Shown: positions 19,773 through 30,858, counted from the first letter of the stretch. The stretch is DNA of 64,000 nucleotides from Dendrolimus kikuchii (GCA_019925095.2 CM034410.1:13976436-14040435), one strand, 5' to 3'. The notes: a model not told the origin generated them from the sequence alone. Made by a program: numbers and translations.

Positions 19773-20036
19773 CAGCCCATAAATGTCCCACTGCTGGGCT
19801 AGGGCCTTCCATTATAGGGGGAACGCACATTTTACCCGCCACGCTTGTCAGGTTTGACACATCGGTTATCTCGATGTGCAGGTTGCATCACAATGTTTCC
19901 CTTCACCGTTGTTAGCATTGTAACAACATGCACATTAGATCAGAAAACTGACTAAGTGGTGCATGCGTTCCGGTCAGGATCGAACCCGCGCCCTTCGAGT
20001 CTGGGACGCGTACGCTAGCCATTACGCTACCACGAC
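19773..20036 (-). repeat. tRNA-derived SINE (family S)
   Basis: Minus strand begins gtcgtggtagcgtaatggctagc, an A-box-like start, with ggttcgatcctgacc as B box about 40 bases on, then a body ending 'cagcagtgggacatttatgggctg'. Other copies: 59583-59868 (plus) and 57539-57735 (minus, partial). Confidence 0.75.
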
Positions 20037-20440
20037 ATCATTTGATATATTACGAAAGATAAATAGATTACATTTACATCACTCCTTTCTCTAAAATTCA
20101 CAACACAATGTCTTAGCAGTCTTTGACCGGTGAAATATTAAATTGCTAATTTGCTTGAAAGCTAGAATTAGCCTTGCTGAAGTAAAGTTAGGCCACTCAG
20201 GGACTTAGCCCGGGGTTATTTACTCTATTCGTAATTATCATTAATTAAAGCTTTTACCCCGGTTTCGTCCGGGTAAATTCGACCTCTGACAACATTATTT
20301 TGTAATTCAAAACTATATACCAAATGAATATCTGCTTCGTTGTGCAAATACTTACAGCAGCAATTTATTAGTGACGTAGACATTTTGAATTATTTTAAAT
20401 GGGAATTTTAATAATTAGTTTTTAGTACTTAATAATAAAA

Positions 20441-20583
20441 CTACGTTTTAACGCTAAGGCTAAGGCTAAATAAAACTTTAACAATACTCGTTGACACTTG
20501 ACATCTTTGTCTTCCGTGATCACGGCCACAGAAAAGTGGCCGAACCGTAGGAAAAACAAAATCAAATAAATTACCGCGTTTAA
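20441..20583 (+). mobile_element. Penelope-like 3' end fragment
   Basis: Holds gtgatcacggccacagaaaagtggcc-gaac and the closing ccaaaatc-like/attaccgcg segment; its left edge aataaaactacgttttaacg is the inverted form of the usual right end, cut short to about 20 bp. Confidence 0.6.
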
Positions 20584-20637
20584 AGTATTCTACCTATAGT
20601 CTTGAGGGAATACAATCAAGACTATAGGTAGAATACT
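20584..20637. repeat. Perfect 22-bp inverted repeat (hairpin)
   Basis: Arms agtattctacctatagtcttga at 20584-20605 and its exact complement at 20616-20637, loop 10 bases. A looser second hairpin (gtattctactc...gagtagaagac) follows at about 20645-20680. A related word occurs near 49765. Confidence 0.85.
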
Positions 20638-20778
20638 GAGCCTATTGTATTCTACTCATAAGAGTAGAAGACAATACAAATAAGTTAAGTTTTCTTGCAT
20701 TGTATTCGATTATATGTAATTTAATACAGCTTTGTAAAGATAAAAATTTCTATCACGTTAAAAAAAAAGTATAAAATA

Positions 20779-20878
20779 ACTTAATAAAGATTTTTGACTA
20801 AGAATTTATTTACTTTATTAAAAGACCAAATAACATTATTAAAGTAAATAAATTCTTAGTCCAAAATCTTTATTAAGT
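20779..20878. repeat. 39-bp inverted repeat with 22-base centre
   Basis: Arms 20779-20817 and 20840-20878 are complementary with a single mismatch (20795/20862). AT-rich; could be a miniature foldback element. Confidence 0.85.
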
Positions 20879-20879
20879 T

Positions 20880-21215
20880 TTTTTAGTTTTTGAAGTCGGT
20901 TTTTTTAGAGGATTTTTTTTTGTTACTTTTTAGTATCTAGCTATGAGTAGGCCTACGAAAGGTGGCGCGCGCCTTAAAAAATACAGGTCCTAAGAAACGG
21001 GAAAGGAAAATGTTCATAAAAAAATGTTCATAAAATGAATACTACTGGGCTAAACTATGTTAAATTTCTAGGAGACCAAATGCCAACGATTCCGCATCAA
21101 ACTAAAAAAGAATCACGTAAATCGGATCATAGATCTCAGAGTAATCGGTGTACATACATAAAAAAATACCAATCGACTTGAGAACCTCCTTCTTGAAGTC
21201 GGTTAAAAAATACAA
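20880..21215. repeat. Interspersed repeat with 'gaagtcggtt' edges
   Basis: Both edges carry tttttgaagtcggtt in the same orientation (20886 and about 21194) and the inside has the stretch 'catcaaactaaaaaagaatcacgtaaatcgg...cggtgtacatacataaaaaa' that I associate with widespread insect repeats. Class not decided. Confidence 0.45.
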
Positions 21216-21294
21216 GTGTTTTACATGATGATTTTTTTTACTAATTACTGATTTTTTTGACCATTATTTATGAAAATACTACACTGTAGAGTTA

Positions 21295-21480
21295 TTTTTT
21301 ATAAATGGAGGTTTATCGCAGTTGAAATGAGAGCTTTGAGAAGTATATGTGAAATTATGGTAAGGAACAGTGTGATAAGGGAACGTTGTGGATTGAAAGG
21401 TGTAATAACAACAGTTGAGAAAGATACATTAAGGTCGTTTATATGTAAACAAAATGGATGAAAGAAGACTAAAAAAAAGT
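21295..21480 (+). mobile_element. LINE reverse transcriptase C-terminal relic
   Basis: Frame VEMRALRSICEIMVRN-VIRERCGLKG then, shifted, a DERRLKK-like stretch: equivalent to the EMRALRKICG region of the RTE-like family but clearly older and frameshifted. Confidence 0.6.
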
Positions 21481-21712
21481 GTATGACAACAGTGTGAGTA
21501 AGAAAGAATGAACCAAAAATATTTATTTAGAACTACAGACAAACCAAAACACACTTATCTATAATATTATAAAATTCTAAGAATGCCGTGTCTGTACATT
21601 GAAGCTGTTAAAAAAAAATAACTGGAATACACTATATAAATGATGGAGAACACGATGCATTTTTTTTTTTATTTCTTGTCTGTTTCTTCAAAGATTATTA
21701 AACATAATGTAT

Positions 21713-22128
21713 TGTTATGACTTGAATGCCGACAAAAGACAAATTCACACCTGCGTGTGTAGAAACACATTTTATTACCTTTTTGGCATTTGGACTTCTT
21801 TTGTTTACTTTGCGTTTAAAAAATTAGAAAAACAGCCCATTGTGTATTGTAATCTTTTATGGTAGTTATTAGCCAGGTGTGATTCTAAGAAATTCAGTCC
21901 ACGCGAGCGAGAGACATGTTGTATTTGTGCAGTATAAAGCAATGCCCCAATGGATTGATAGTCAGTCTAGCGATAACTACAAGCGAAGCTAGTGTGACTG
22001 AATCGTGCATTACGTTTGGACTGGTTGTGAACATTTATATTTGTACCTGTGTTAGACGTGTTTGTAGTTTTAATAAATTCTATAATAACTCCAACAGCAT
22101 TTTAATTCGAGCCTTGCAACTTGTAACA
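21713..22128 (+). mobile_element. Solo LTR (family R), copy A
   Basis: Begins tgttat and ends cttgtaaca, flanked by the 4-bp duplication gtat (21709-21712 and 22129-22132). It has a TATA-like gcagtataaagc near 21930 and a polyadenylation word aataaa at 22072. No internal region follows, so it is a solo LTR or a terminal-repeat-only element. Other copies at 30859, 39735, 43555 and a fragment at 35609. Confidence 0.8.
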
Positions 22129-22738
22129 GTATTCTATCTCATTCTCTCGCAGGATTAGTCCTATAGATTTATGTGTTTATCTCTTTTTGGTGTCGCTTTT
22201 TCGTTTCATAGAGTTTCAAATCATAACGATTCTAAAGACGTTTGTCTGTCTGTGTCTGAAATCTGCTCATGCAATTAAAAAAAAAGCAAAAACTATAAAA
22301 TAAATAAATATCAATAAAATCTCACTCAGTTTCCTCGAGATAAAGAGTCGAGGCTCAGAGTAGTAAAAACTAAGTCGGGTTGGGTCATAAGATTTTCAAT
22401 AAACCTTCAATCTGGATTTAAGAGCCTAGAATAGCCCAATCCAGGCCTTAGGTCGTTGTAAAACCATTACCAGCCTAAAAAGCGTTCCAGCTTTGTGTAC
22501 GCTCAGATAACGTAACAAAAAGAAAATATTTTTTTATTTTCCATTCACAGCGTATGTCCACTGTGCCACGATATTTAATTTATACCACACCAGCACAATT
22601 ATCGGAACGGAAAAAGAAATCAAGAAAGCGGTACGGAAAATAGAAAGAATATGGGGTTGTATTTAAAACAATAATAACACTGGCCCACAAAAAAAGTGGT
22701 ATGTACTTTTAACCAGACCCATCTGTAGGCTAATAAGT
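22129..22738. other. Unassigned stretch
   Basis: No coding signal and no repeat that recurs elsewhere in the window could be recognised. Confidence 0.4.
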
Positions 22739-22939
22739 CACAAATGTCGGAAAAGTTTCCGTTTAAGAACGGAAAGCTCCCAAGCGAATCATATTGTCAT
22801 CCTACGGCACGTGAAATAAATACATTCGAGAATGTCTTTCCGACAGGATTTGTTGATAGTGTTTCACGTTCCGTCGAATTGCAAATTGATCCGTTCGGGA
22901 CCTCTCCGTTCCTACGTGGAAACGTTTCCGACGTTTGTG
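22739..22939. mobile_element. MITE-like element, 201 bp
   Basis: Ends cacaaatgtcggaaaagtttccg and (inverted) cacaaacgtcggaaacgtttccacg form terminal inverted repeats of about 23 bp with two or three mismatches. Target duplication not clear. No coding capacity. Confidence 0.6.
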
Positions 22940-23203
22940 AATAACCCTACTGTTCTCATGTATTTCGATGCGCATAATCTTTGTCTTTTGGTCCATATAC
23001 CCTAAAAATTTTAATAGTAAGGGTAAGGACCAGACTGAGACTGAACCCAAAATCGGAGTCACAACTAAATCTCTTAATGCGGTATTGGGGAAGTCTAGAC
23101 TCACTTTCAATGAAAAAATGGAACGAAATATAGCAGAGTACTTTTTTCATATTTTATGTTAACTTAGAAAAGGTGGAAAATAGAAGAATTTTTCCATTAA
23201 AAT

Positions 23204-23455
23204 TTAAATTAAATAGTTTTTAAATTAAATTCACAAAATATTCGGGTCGTTTTAGTACCTCGCCAAAAGGAAGGTTTGCACTGAAAATCAGCGTTGTGTC
23301 TGATATTATGACGGCAATAAACTGAGTGCAAACCTTGTTTGCTGAAATTGTGGCGTATAAATTCTCAAAATCTTAACTTATTTTTTAAGATACATGTAAG
23401 CAATACAAGTACGTCGGTATTTCTTCAATTGATTTTTTTCTTTCTTTCTTTTCTT
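23204..23455 (+). repeat. Family K repeat, copy 2
   Basis: Close match to 13727-13975 over its full length, with small indels near the middle. Confidence 0.6.
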
Positions 23456-24086
23456 CTTTCATTAAACCTTAGATGGCTAAATAAATGAAAGTTTATTATC
23501 GAGTGTTACATCCCGTGCTCTGACTACAACTCCCATCCGTCTAGGTGTAGGCAAATCATTAAAAGAATGCATGTCAGATTTTTTTGTTTTTTCAAATGAG
23601 AGCTAACTAAGAACACATATATAATCAGCTAGAATTTTGGAAAAATAATGATTTTTAATTTTTGGAGTTTTACTAACATTTCGCTAATTTTAGCGGTGTG
23701 TGTATTTATGAAAAAGGCCAAAGAAAACCGAACAATAATGTAGGTAAATGGAAAATATACTGTAAAAAATATGAACTACTTTTCCTATATTTTTATTTAG
23801 CGTCCCCCACTGTTGACTCCTGGTAAAGTGAAAGTATTTTTTTTCTGGTTAAAACAGTGTTCTATCAGTACAAAAAATATGATACTAGTGTACCGCCATA
23901 TTTGTAGCCAACAAAATATGTGATGTTACATGTATTATATTTTTTATGTAATGTATATAAGTAAATATCCGAGTCACGTGACCTTTGAAAGGACCTAATT
24001 ACAAAAACACAAAACCTTAAAGGTCACAAACATGGCAAAACCTCAAATTATGGAGTCATTATTGAATTAAATTTCTAGGTTTCCAA

Positions 24087-24529
24087 CAGGGGCGGATATA
24101 GACATTTACCTTCTATCACAAACTACTATGGATACTACGTATCCTTCTATAGGCTATCCAAATTTTTCCGCCCCTACCGCCTCTACAAATCGATACCCTA
24201 GTTTACAATCATAGATTTGTGCATTATCGTCTTAATAATACAAACCGTTTTTCCCGTATATAGATTGTGAAGCAGGGGATCGATGGGATTGTTTCTGCCG
24301 TAGCCAAAATCTATTACTCAAATTATAGAAAAATGTATCAAATTGGTGAAACATATTACATGTTGAGTTATTTTTGCGAACTTAATAAGACTTATCTTAT
24401 TGAATCTTAGAATTTAAGTAAGGCATACTTTTTGTAAAAATAAAAAATATTGACCTCAAATTTGCCGCCCCTCCAAAATCTGCCACCCTAGGCTCCAACC
24501 TAATCAGCCTATTGGTAAATCCGCTAGTG
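24087..24529. mobile_element. hAT-like MITE, 443 bp
   Basis: Terminal inverted repeats caggggcggata...catttacc and, inverted, cactagcggatttacc; flanking 8-bp duplications gtttccaa (24079-24086) and gattccaa (24530-24537) differ at one base. Eight-base duplications and a CAGGGGCGG end are typical of hAT elements. No transposase. Confidence 0.8.
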
Positions 24530-24825
24530 GATTCCAAAACAATAATTTACATTTTGGTCAATAATTTTATCTCGATAAATTACGTCGTATCCGTGAGATG
24601 CACGATCATAGCCATAAAAGTCTTTTGACGCCGTAGCTATTCACTAATACGTCACCGTCATAGAAACGCGAACGAAGTTCGCTGGCACATGCTAATATAT
24701 AATATGATAATTGAGATTACATAATACATATATCGATCGTCTTATCATCTGACTGTTAAAATATCATCGTAAACATAATTTTAAACAAATTAAAAAAAAA
24801 AACATATTTTTTAAATTGCATTTCA

Positions 24826-25065
24826 TCGCCTATGGATATTTGCAACACCAAGGGCTACAAATGCGCTGCTGCTCTCTTAAGGGAGACTGGAACCTGGTCA
24901 CTAATGCCGGAACACAACTCAAGGTTGTTATAGCAGCGTACTTTAGACCGGAGGTGGTAGCCATCCAGTTGGGCAATTCCCCTACCACCTGACTGCGGGT
25001 TGTTTTGTCGCCTCTTATAACAGGCCACCCAGCCGCAGGAAATTGTGTTCTTTCTCCGTTCAAAA
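24826..25065 (-). repeat. Family A repeat, 3' part missing
   Basis: Minus-strand copy that begins inside the family (catcgcctatgg) and runs to ctttctccgttc. The stretch 25066-25865 shows no recognised feature. Confidence 0.85.
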
Positions 25066-25865
25066 TATGAGTATTAATGGGCTATTTGACTCCTTTTACT
25101 TGTAGCTATGATAACGTCATAAGTAGGTATGCTCGAACGACATCCATGAGGCTGCGCAATATTTTGTAAGATTATAAAATGTATCTCAATTGATTTGACA
25201 GTCGTCTCCCTATTATCGTAAAAGCCAATGGAAACAGTCCATCGCCTCCGATCGCCCGCACGTCCACAAAATGGGGTTGCCCAAGAAAAGATTATCGTGC
25301 CATCTTTTTCGTACTAAATAAACATTCCATCAGACATTGTCCGACATTAAGAAAAATGTACGCCGATTATAAACAGTATTCTGTTTTATAAATAGCTTTC
25401 TTATCTTTGCCTGTTCAGAACATAAATATGAATTTAATTTTAATAGATACTTTATCTTCTTTTCCGGGGCATATTACAAGAATTGAGCACATTATGCATA
25501 ATATATTATTTTAATTACGAAGCTGGCCAAACAGGTAGACGAGTAGTGTTGGGCAGGACATGATTTTAAAATGAGTTTGTAAGAGTGACATGACATTTTG
25601 TACTGAACCAATAATATACCACTTCAAATGAGGCAAGGACATTTGTACGGTTTGTACCGCGGCAGTACATTTGAAGCGATGAGGCCGGTGAGGCGGTGAA
25701 CGGCTGTGAGCGTCATTCCCTCATTTGTCCCGTTTAAAACTAGTTCGAAAATGTTCGTTAAGAATCGGATGTGCTCAGCCTCGGTCACCTCATTTTATTA
25801 ACAGTCGTACTACGACATTGTCATGCTGTCCCTCTTTGTTATGTCAATATCCGTAGAGGCGTATT

Positions 25866-26175
25866 TATCCGTGCAGGAACGGAGAAAGAATACAATTTCC
25901 TGCGGCCGGGCGGCCTGTCGTAAGAGGCGACAAAACAACCCACAGCCAGGTGGTAGGGCATTTGCCCGACTGGAAGGCTACCACCCCTGGTCTGAAGTAT
26001 GTCGCCATAACAACCTTGAGTTGTGTTCCGGCATTAGTGACCAGGTTCCAGTCTCCCTTAAGAGAGCAGCAGCGCATTTGTAGCACCTTTGGTGTTGCAA
26101 AGGTGCTACAAATGTAACCGCTTTCCATCAAGTGGGCCGTCTGCCTGTCTGCTGAACTCCTGCAATAATAAAAAA
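25866..26175 (+). repeat. Family A repeat with an internal inverted segment
   Basis: Near full-length copy, but at 26074-26114 the normal sequence is replaced so that catttgtagcacctttg is followed six bases later by its exact complement. The poly-A end is partly duplicated: cctgcaataataaaaaaatat appears twice (about 26158 and 26193). Confidence 0.85.
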
Positions 26176-26380
26176 ATATAAAAAAGGCAATCCTGCAATA
26201 ATAAAAAAATATACTGCTGTAGCATAAGCCTCGTTCCGCCCTTCCTCTTACTATTGGGTAGCAGCGCGACAAAAATCTTGAAATGATACAATTCAAATGT
26301 TTAGCCGTATCAGTACAAATGTATTTTGTACGGGACAAATGTGTACTGCTCATCGCTACGTACGACCGACCTAGGTCCCA

Positions 26381-26470
26381 TTGCTATATCATAACCGACC
26401 GCCTTACTATCGGTTAAAATTTGACATAAGCTCCATTCAAGTAATGTCAAAATTCAACCGATAGTAGAGC
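26381..26470. repeat. Inverted repeat, about 23-bp arms
   Basis: tactatcggttaaaatttgacat and atgtcaaaattcaaccgatagta flank a 16-base centre. The inner part (aatgtcaaaattc with agtggagctta in inverted form) recurs near 33850-33880. Confidence 0.6.
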
Positions 26471-26499
26471 AAGTGATTTTTTTATGGATATATAGGTTT

Positions 26500-26610
26500 G
26501 CGTTTGACCACTGTCTCGCCTGGTGTTAAGTGATGATGCGGTTTAGGATGGAGCACGTTTACCTGGAAAATACATATTTGCAGAGATTCGGGTAAGAAAG
26601 TACCATATAT
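26500..26610 (-). mobile_element. CR1/L2-like LINE 3' fragment
   Basis: Resembles, in minus-strand sense, the region just after the LINE stop near 15657 (…ctcgcctggtgttaagtgatgatgcggtttaggatggagcacg…). Not informative beyond that. Bases 26611-27060 hold nothing recognised. Confidence 0.35.
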
Positions 26611-27069
26611 ACCAAATATTAACTATTTGGGCAGGGCTTCCCCTTAATTGTTCAGCCTTTGATGTGACTATTCACACAGCACAGTAAGCAATGAATACCG
26701 TCTACACGCCGCTACGCCTTTTATACGAAAATACTATTATACTACCCGACAAAAATAATATTGCATATATCATAGTGTTGCCAGGATCACAAAAACAATT
26801 ATAACAATTAGATACTGATACACTAAATTATCTAGACTATAATTTGGTGGGTTTATAAAATTTACTAATCGGTAAAAAATGGTAATTTAATTATAAATCG
26901 ACTAAAAATATTATCTATGACGATTGTCTATGTGATATTAATATACACTATGGTTCTCATGGTTACTCTGGTGGACACCTTGTAACACGTGACTTGAAGA
27001 CTTCAAAATACTCGTATAAGCTATTTATATACCTAACTGACAAGACATTTTATAATATGTGTTAATTTT

Positions 27070-27985
27070 TCCATGTACCCCGAATACTGCGACGGGCAAA
27101 CGCCATAGCCCCCATAGCCCCAGAACCCTAGTTCCACTAGCAGTTCATCCTAGTCATGGGACAAATCACTCACCAAGAAGAAAATAGTGATATATATCTT
27201 TTTGATACAAAGATATATATCACTCTTTTATATCTTTAACTCTTTATCTTTACAGTGAATAGTGTTAGGGTCAATTGCAGACAAGATGAGTTATTATCTG
27301 TGAGTGATATACTGAACACTGATAAACTGATATGAAAAAAATATAAACAAATAGAGTGAAAAAATATAATAAAATTAAATACTTTTACATCATAAAACTG
27401 TTACAATTTATTTTGTATTATATTCGGTTTACTCGTACGCTTACTACGCATGCGCAGTGCGCGGGCTAATCACTCTTTCTCTTTTCTTTCTAGTCTAGTT
27501 TCTTCTCATTCGGATCTATAGTCATCGTGTGGAACAGGAATGAACTAAAGAGTTAAAAATATAAAGACACATTTTGAACGCAAGTGACATACAGATCTAA
27601 TCACTCTTCGCGTCGGATATACATCCTTTGAGTTAATCACTCGGCAGGTACACACCGCTAGTTCATCCCAACAGCCCGGTACCTTTGGTTCTCAATCCCT
27701 ACAATAGTCCTACATTGACCGGGGCTTGTCCTTGGTTGCATTTTATATAGTGTAGACAAAGATAATCGCCGGTCAGTGTCACACGATATTTACATTAAAT
27801 TTGTCAAGGGGCCTCTGCGTGTTGGCTTTCCCATGGCCCCACGCAAGCCCTCCAAAAGTCCGGGCCATTTTTATCGTGATAATGAAACACCCGAGGCTCA
27901 GAACATCAGCCTGGTATAACAGAGGCGGAGAGCCACCGGCCCCGGTCCACTCACACAACGTTAAACCCACTCATTACAAACACAA
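27070..27985. repeat. Composite repeat (family C) split by a 509-bp insert
   Basis: The outer parts 27070-27150 and 27660-27890 match a contiguous stretch at 60700-60960 (gcgacgggca-acgccatag... and cccggtac...gacaaagataatcgccgg). Together they define a family seen intact at 60.5-60.96 kb. Confidence 0.65.
27151..27659. mobile_element. 509-bp insert with 9-bp duplication and repeated ATCACTC
   Basis: Flanked by agttcatcc on both sides (27142-27150 and 27660-27668). Inside, ATCACTC occurs at 27165, 27219, 27469, 27600 and 27636, and in inverted form at 27302. A 16-bp perfect hairpin (agtgatatatatcttt) sits at 27186-27224. No terminal inverted repeats and no long frame were seen. Confidence 0.65.
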
Positions 27986-27999
27986 GTAGCCACACAAGA

Positions 28000-28320
28000 C
28001 TAGCTTAGGCGTGTTGCTGGAGAGTTTCTTCCGCCGCTTCTTCTCTACCAGCTATAACACGTTGCGAAGCGGTTGTAAAGATAAAGTAGGATCATCATCA
28101 TTTATATCACTAGCTCATTCAGCCTTTCACAGGAGGTGCCTCCTCGAGCGCGCTGCTTCCGGGCTGAACGGCTCCGCTTCTACGGAGTCGGGAAGCCCAC
28201 CAAGCCCGGTATCGCTGAAACAACCATCTGCGGCTATTCAGCTGGATCCTGCACAAAAAATTAAACGTAGTAAACCGTGTAGTAGACATGATGATGATGT
28301 GAAAGAATAATACAAGTAAT
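28000..28320. other. Repeat-like stretch with a short open frame
   Basis: Starts with ctagcttaggcgtgttgctggagagtttctt-ccgccgcttcttctct, a segment also found at 30300, 44455 (inverted), 56255 and 57865. A 99-codon plus-strand frame (28011-28310) runs through it; I recognise no domain and think it is not a real gene. Confidence 0.35.
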
Positions 28321-28847
28321 TACAGTATATTTTAGAATACATTCATCATCTTTACGGAGCTCTTAGTCATGTGCGGAGCGACTCGCACTTGCCCCGCTTC
28401 TTACCAGTGTCGCTATTTGCATTCACGTAAAGAGTATTCCAGGCAAAGCAAGGTCACGCCATTAGTTAATCTTATAATAACAAAAACGATATGTTGCCTT
28501 ACACTGTCGGATCATAAAACTTAGTTATTTTCAATATTTAGGTCTTTGCAGAATGTATATCCTATTAGCTTTTGCCTGCGGCTTCGCTCGCTTTGAAATT
28601 AGAGATGCTATGAATATTCGGCTTCTATCCGTCGTTCGGCCACTTCGGCCACTTTTTTAACTTTTCCCGAATACCGAATAACAGGTAGTGAAAAAACGCA
28701 GATGTTGCTTAAAAATTGTATATATTTCCATCAAAAATTGATAGTTAAACCGCGTTTTAATAGCGTTAAAAGCGATTTTAATTAATTTTTTATTCTAATA
28801 TTACTTTTCGGTCAGTTTTTAAAATGTCAAAAACATATAAAAAATCA

Positions 28848-29045
28848 TAATAAAACTACGTTTTAACGGTTTTAAGCGCGGTAATTTTATTCGATTTTGG
28901 TTTTTCCATAACTTTAACAATGATCGTTGACGCTTGACATCTTTGTCTTCCGTGATCACGGCCACTGAAAAGTGGCCGAAACGTCGCTAAAACCAAAATC
29001 AAATAAAATTACCGCGCTTAAAACCGTTAAAACGTAGTTTTATTA
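28848..29045. mobile_element. Foldback element made of two inverted Penelope-like ends
   Basis: Left arm 28848-28905 and right arm 28989-29045 are inverted copies (about 57 bp, one mismatch seen) of the terminal segment ccaaaatcaaataaaattaccgcg...aaaacgtagttttatta. The 83-bp centre holds the gtgatcacggccactgaaaagtggcc-gaaacgtc hairpin segment. Bases 28321-28847 contain no clear feature apart from a broken 'cggccacttttttaac' relic near 28650. Confidence 0.65.
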
Positions 29046-29235
29046 GGTATACAAGTCGCGAAAACTTAAGAAAATATTATATAAAAAATCATTTAAAATC
29101 GCGCTCAAAACCGTTAATAGTTACTACTAACCGTTAATATTTCACAAATTATTGCTTTAATACTAACATGCTACTAGCGAATTGCGAGTTACAAATATTC
29201 GGCGCTACGTGTTCGATATTCGACCAAACCGTATA

Positions 29236-29530
29236 TCCGTGCAGGAACGGAGAAAGAATACAATTTCCTCCGCTAGAGTGGCCTGTCGCACATCCAGGTG
29301 GTAGGGCGTTTGTCCCACTTGATTGCTACCACCCCTGGTCTAAAAGTATGTCGCCTTAACAACCTTGTGTTGTGTTCCGGCATTAGTGACCAGGTTCCAG
29401 TTTCCCTTAAGAGAGCAGCAGCGCATTTGTAGCACCTTTGGTGTTGCAAATGTCCAAAGGCGATGGTAACCGCTTTCCATCAAGTGAGTCATCTGCCTGT
29501 CTGCTGAACTCCTGCAAGTTTTTTTTTTTT
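29236..29530 (+). repeat. Family A repeat with internal deletion
   Basis: Lacks about 20 bp between the 'gcctgtcg' and 'ccaggtggtag' motifs; otherwise complete, ending in a T-rich stretch rather than poly-A. Confidence 0.85.
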
Positions 29531-29574
29531 TTAAATCCACTATTCGTGGCATCTCTAATGTATAACATGAAGTG

Positions 29575-29760
29575 GGCACGTAAATATTCAAATGTAAAGG
29601 TAGACCAAAAGGTGATGGATGCACTGTGTGAAGGATGACATGATTATCTGTGGTGTGACAGAAGACATATGTCAGAATAGAGGAATATGGAAGGAAATGA
29701 CATATTGCGCCGACCCCAAATAATAGGGAGAAGGTAAAAGAAATGAATAAGAAGTAGGCA
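29575..29760 (+). mobile_element. LINE C-terminal/3' fragment
   Basis: Matches the second half of 16300-16600 (gtagaccaaaaggtgatggatgcactgtgtgaaggatgac... cagaagacatatgtcagaatag). No open frame. Confidence 0.5.
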
Positions 29761-29874
29761 TGTTAAATAATTCTTAAAATGTCATGTCAATGTTAATTCA
29801 AAGTACATAGTCAAAATACACGTAACGCCATCTAGCGATCGTAGAAGTATCTAACCATGACAGCTCTTTTTTTT

Positions 29875-29990
29875 CTTTCACATTATCCCAATTATTTGGG
29901 GCCGGCAAAATATGTTTTTTTCTTCCACACTCCTATATTCTAAAATACATCTTCCGTCACACCACAAAGAGAGCAACACATTAAAATCGT
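29875..29990 (-). mobile_element. LINE 3' fragment, opposite orientation
   Basis: Inverted relative to the preceding piece; contains the complement of its 'tggtgtgac-gaagatgtat...tattctagaatatagg...' region. Confidence 0.4.
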
Positions 29991-30039
29991 TGCTGTCATT
30001 ATCGTTGCCATGGCGGTGTATTTTATAGTGACTTGCAAC

Positions 30040-30660
30040 GGCGGTGCCAACAGAACGCGATCGGACGCGTCCGATTATAAGCCTCGGCGAAAGGCTCTCG
30101 TACGACGACCGCGTAACGTCCTCACGGACAGGGTCGACGTTATCACAAAACGGCTGGCCCGGATCAGCCCGCCCGCGGTTAGGACGGCAGGCTGGCAGGC
30201 ACGGACAGACAGGCACAGACGGCGGCGTCTCAGGCGCCGCCAATCAAGATCTCTCCACGTCCCTGCGAGGGACGTTAGGAGACATAGCCCCCCCACAGGA
30301 TAGACTAGGCGTGTTGCTGGGAAGTTTCTTTCGCCGTTTCTTCTCTCCCAGCCATAACACGTTACGAAACGGCAGTAAGATAGCGTAGGCCGCCGCGAAC
30401 CGCCGATCCTGGCCCGCCGGGATCCTTCCCCTCGGGCTTTATATTACCCGTCGCCTGTTCTCAATTAGTGCTTTGTGTCGCCCTATGGTGGGCATCATTA
30501 AATTCATCCCCCTCTCATGGCAACAGTCCAGCCGAGGTAAAACTCCTTAGGGAGCTCCCTCGAGCAAGTTGCCCCCCCGGGCTCGAGCGCCTTCGCTTCG
30601 CGAAGGCACTCGCCCCAAAAACCCCGGTAAAGTTGTAAGGTCTTCGGACCAACAACATAA
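30040..30660. other. GC- and CpG-rich segment
   Basis: Markedly richer in G+C and CpG than all its surroundings, with competing short frames on both strands, none of which I recognise. It includes the gtgttgctgggaagtttctttcgccg word shared with 28010 and 44480. Probably a GC-rich retroelement remnant; a host CpG-rich exon is less likely. Confidence 0.35.
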
Positions 30661-30858
30661 AGTCAAGTCCAATAATAATAATACAACGCGATCGGAGCAC
30701 CATATTTCCGGCTACATTCCTCTATTCCCCGAGAACAGTAATTTTTTCGGGATGAAATGTATCCTAAGTCCCTTTCTATACGCTTGACAACGTTTATGCA
30801 CCATTTTGTTACCATCTGTTGCGTAGTTAAGGCGTGAGAACGTCATAAACAAACATAG

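Noticed and set aside
27779..27989. Frames in the family C repeat.
   Set aside because: The same repeat at 60.5 kb does not preserve a common frame.
30010..30388. Overlapping frames of about 97-121 codons in the GC-rich segment.
   Set aside because: Open on both strands as expected from high GC content; no domain, start context or splice pattern.
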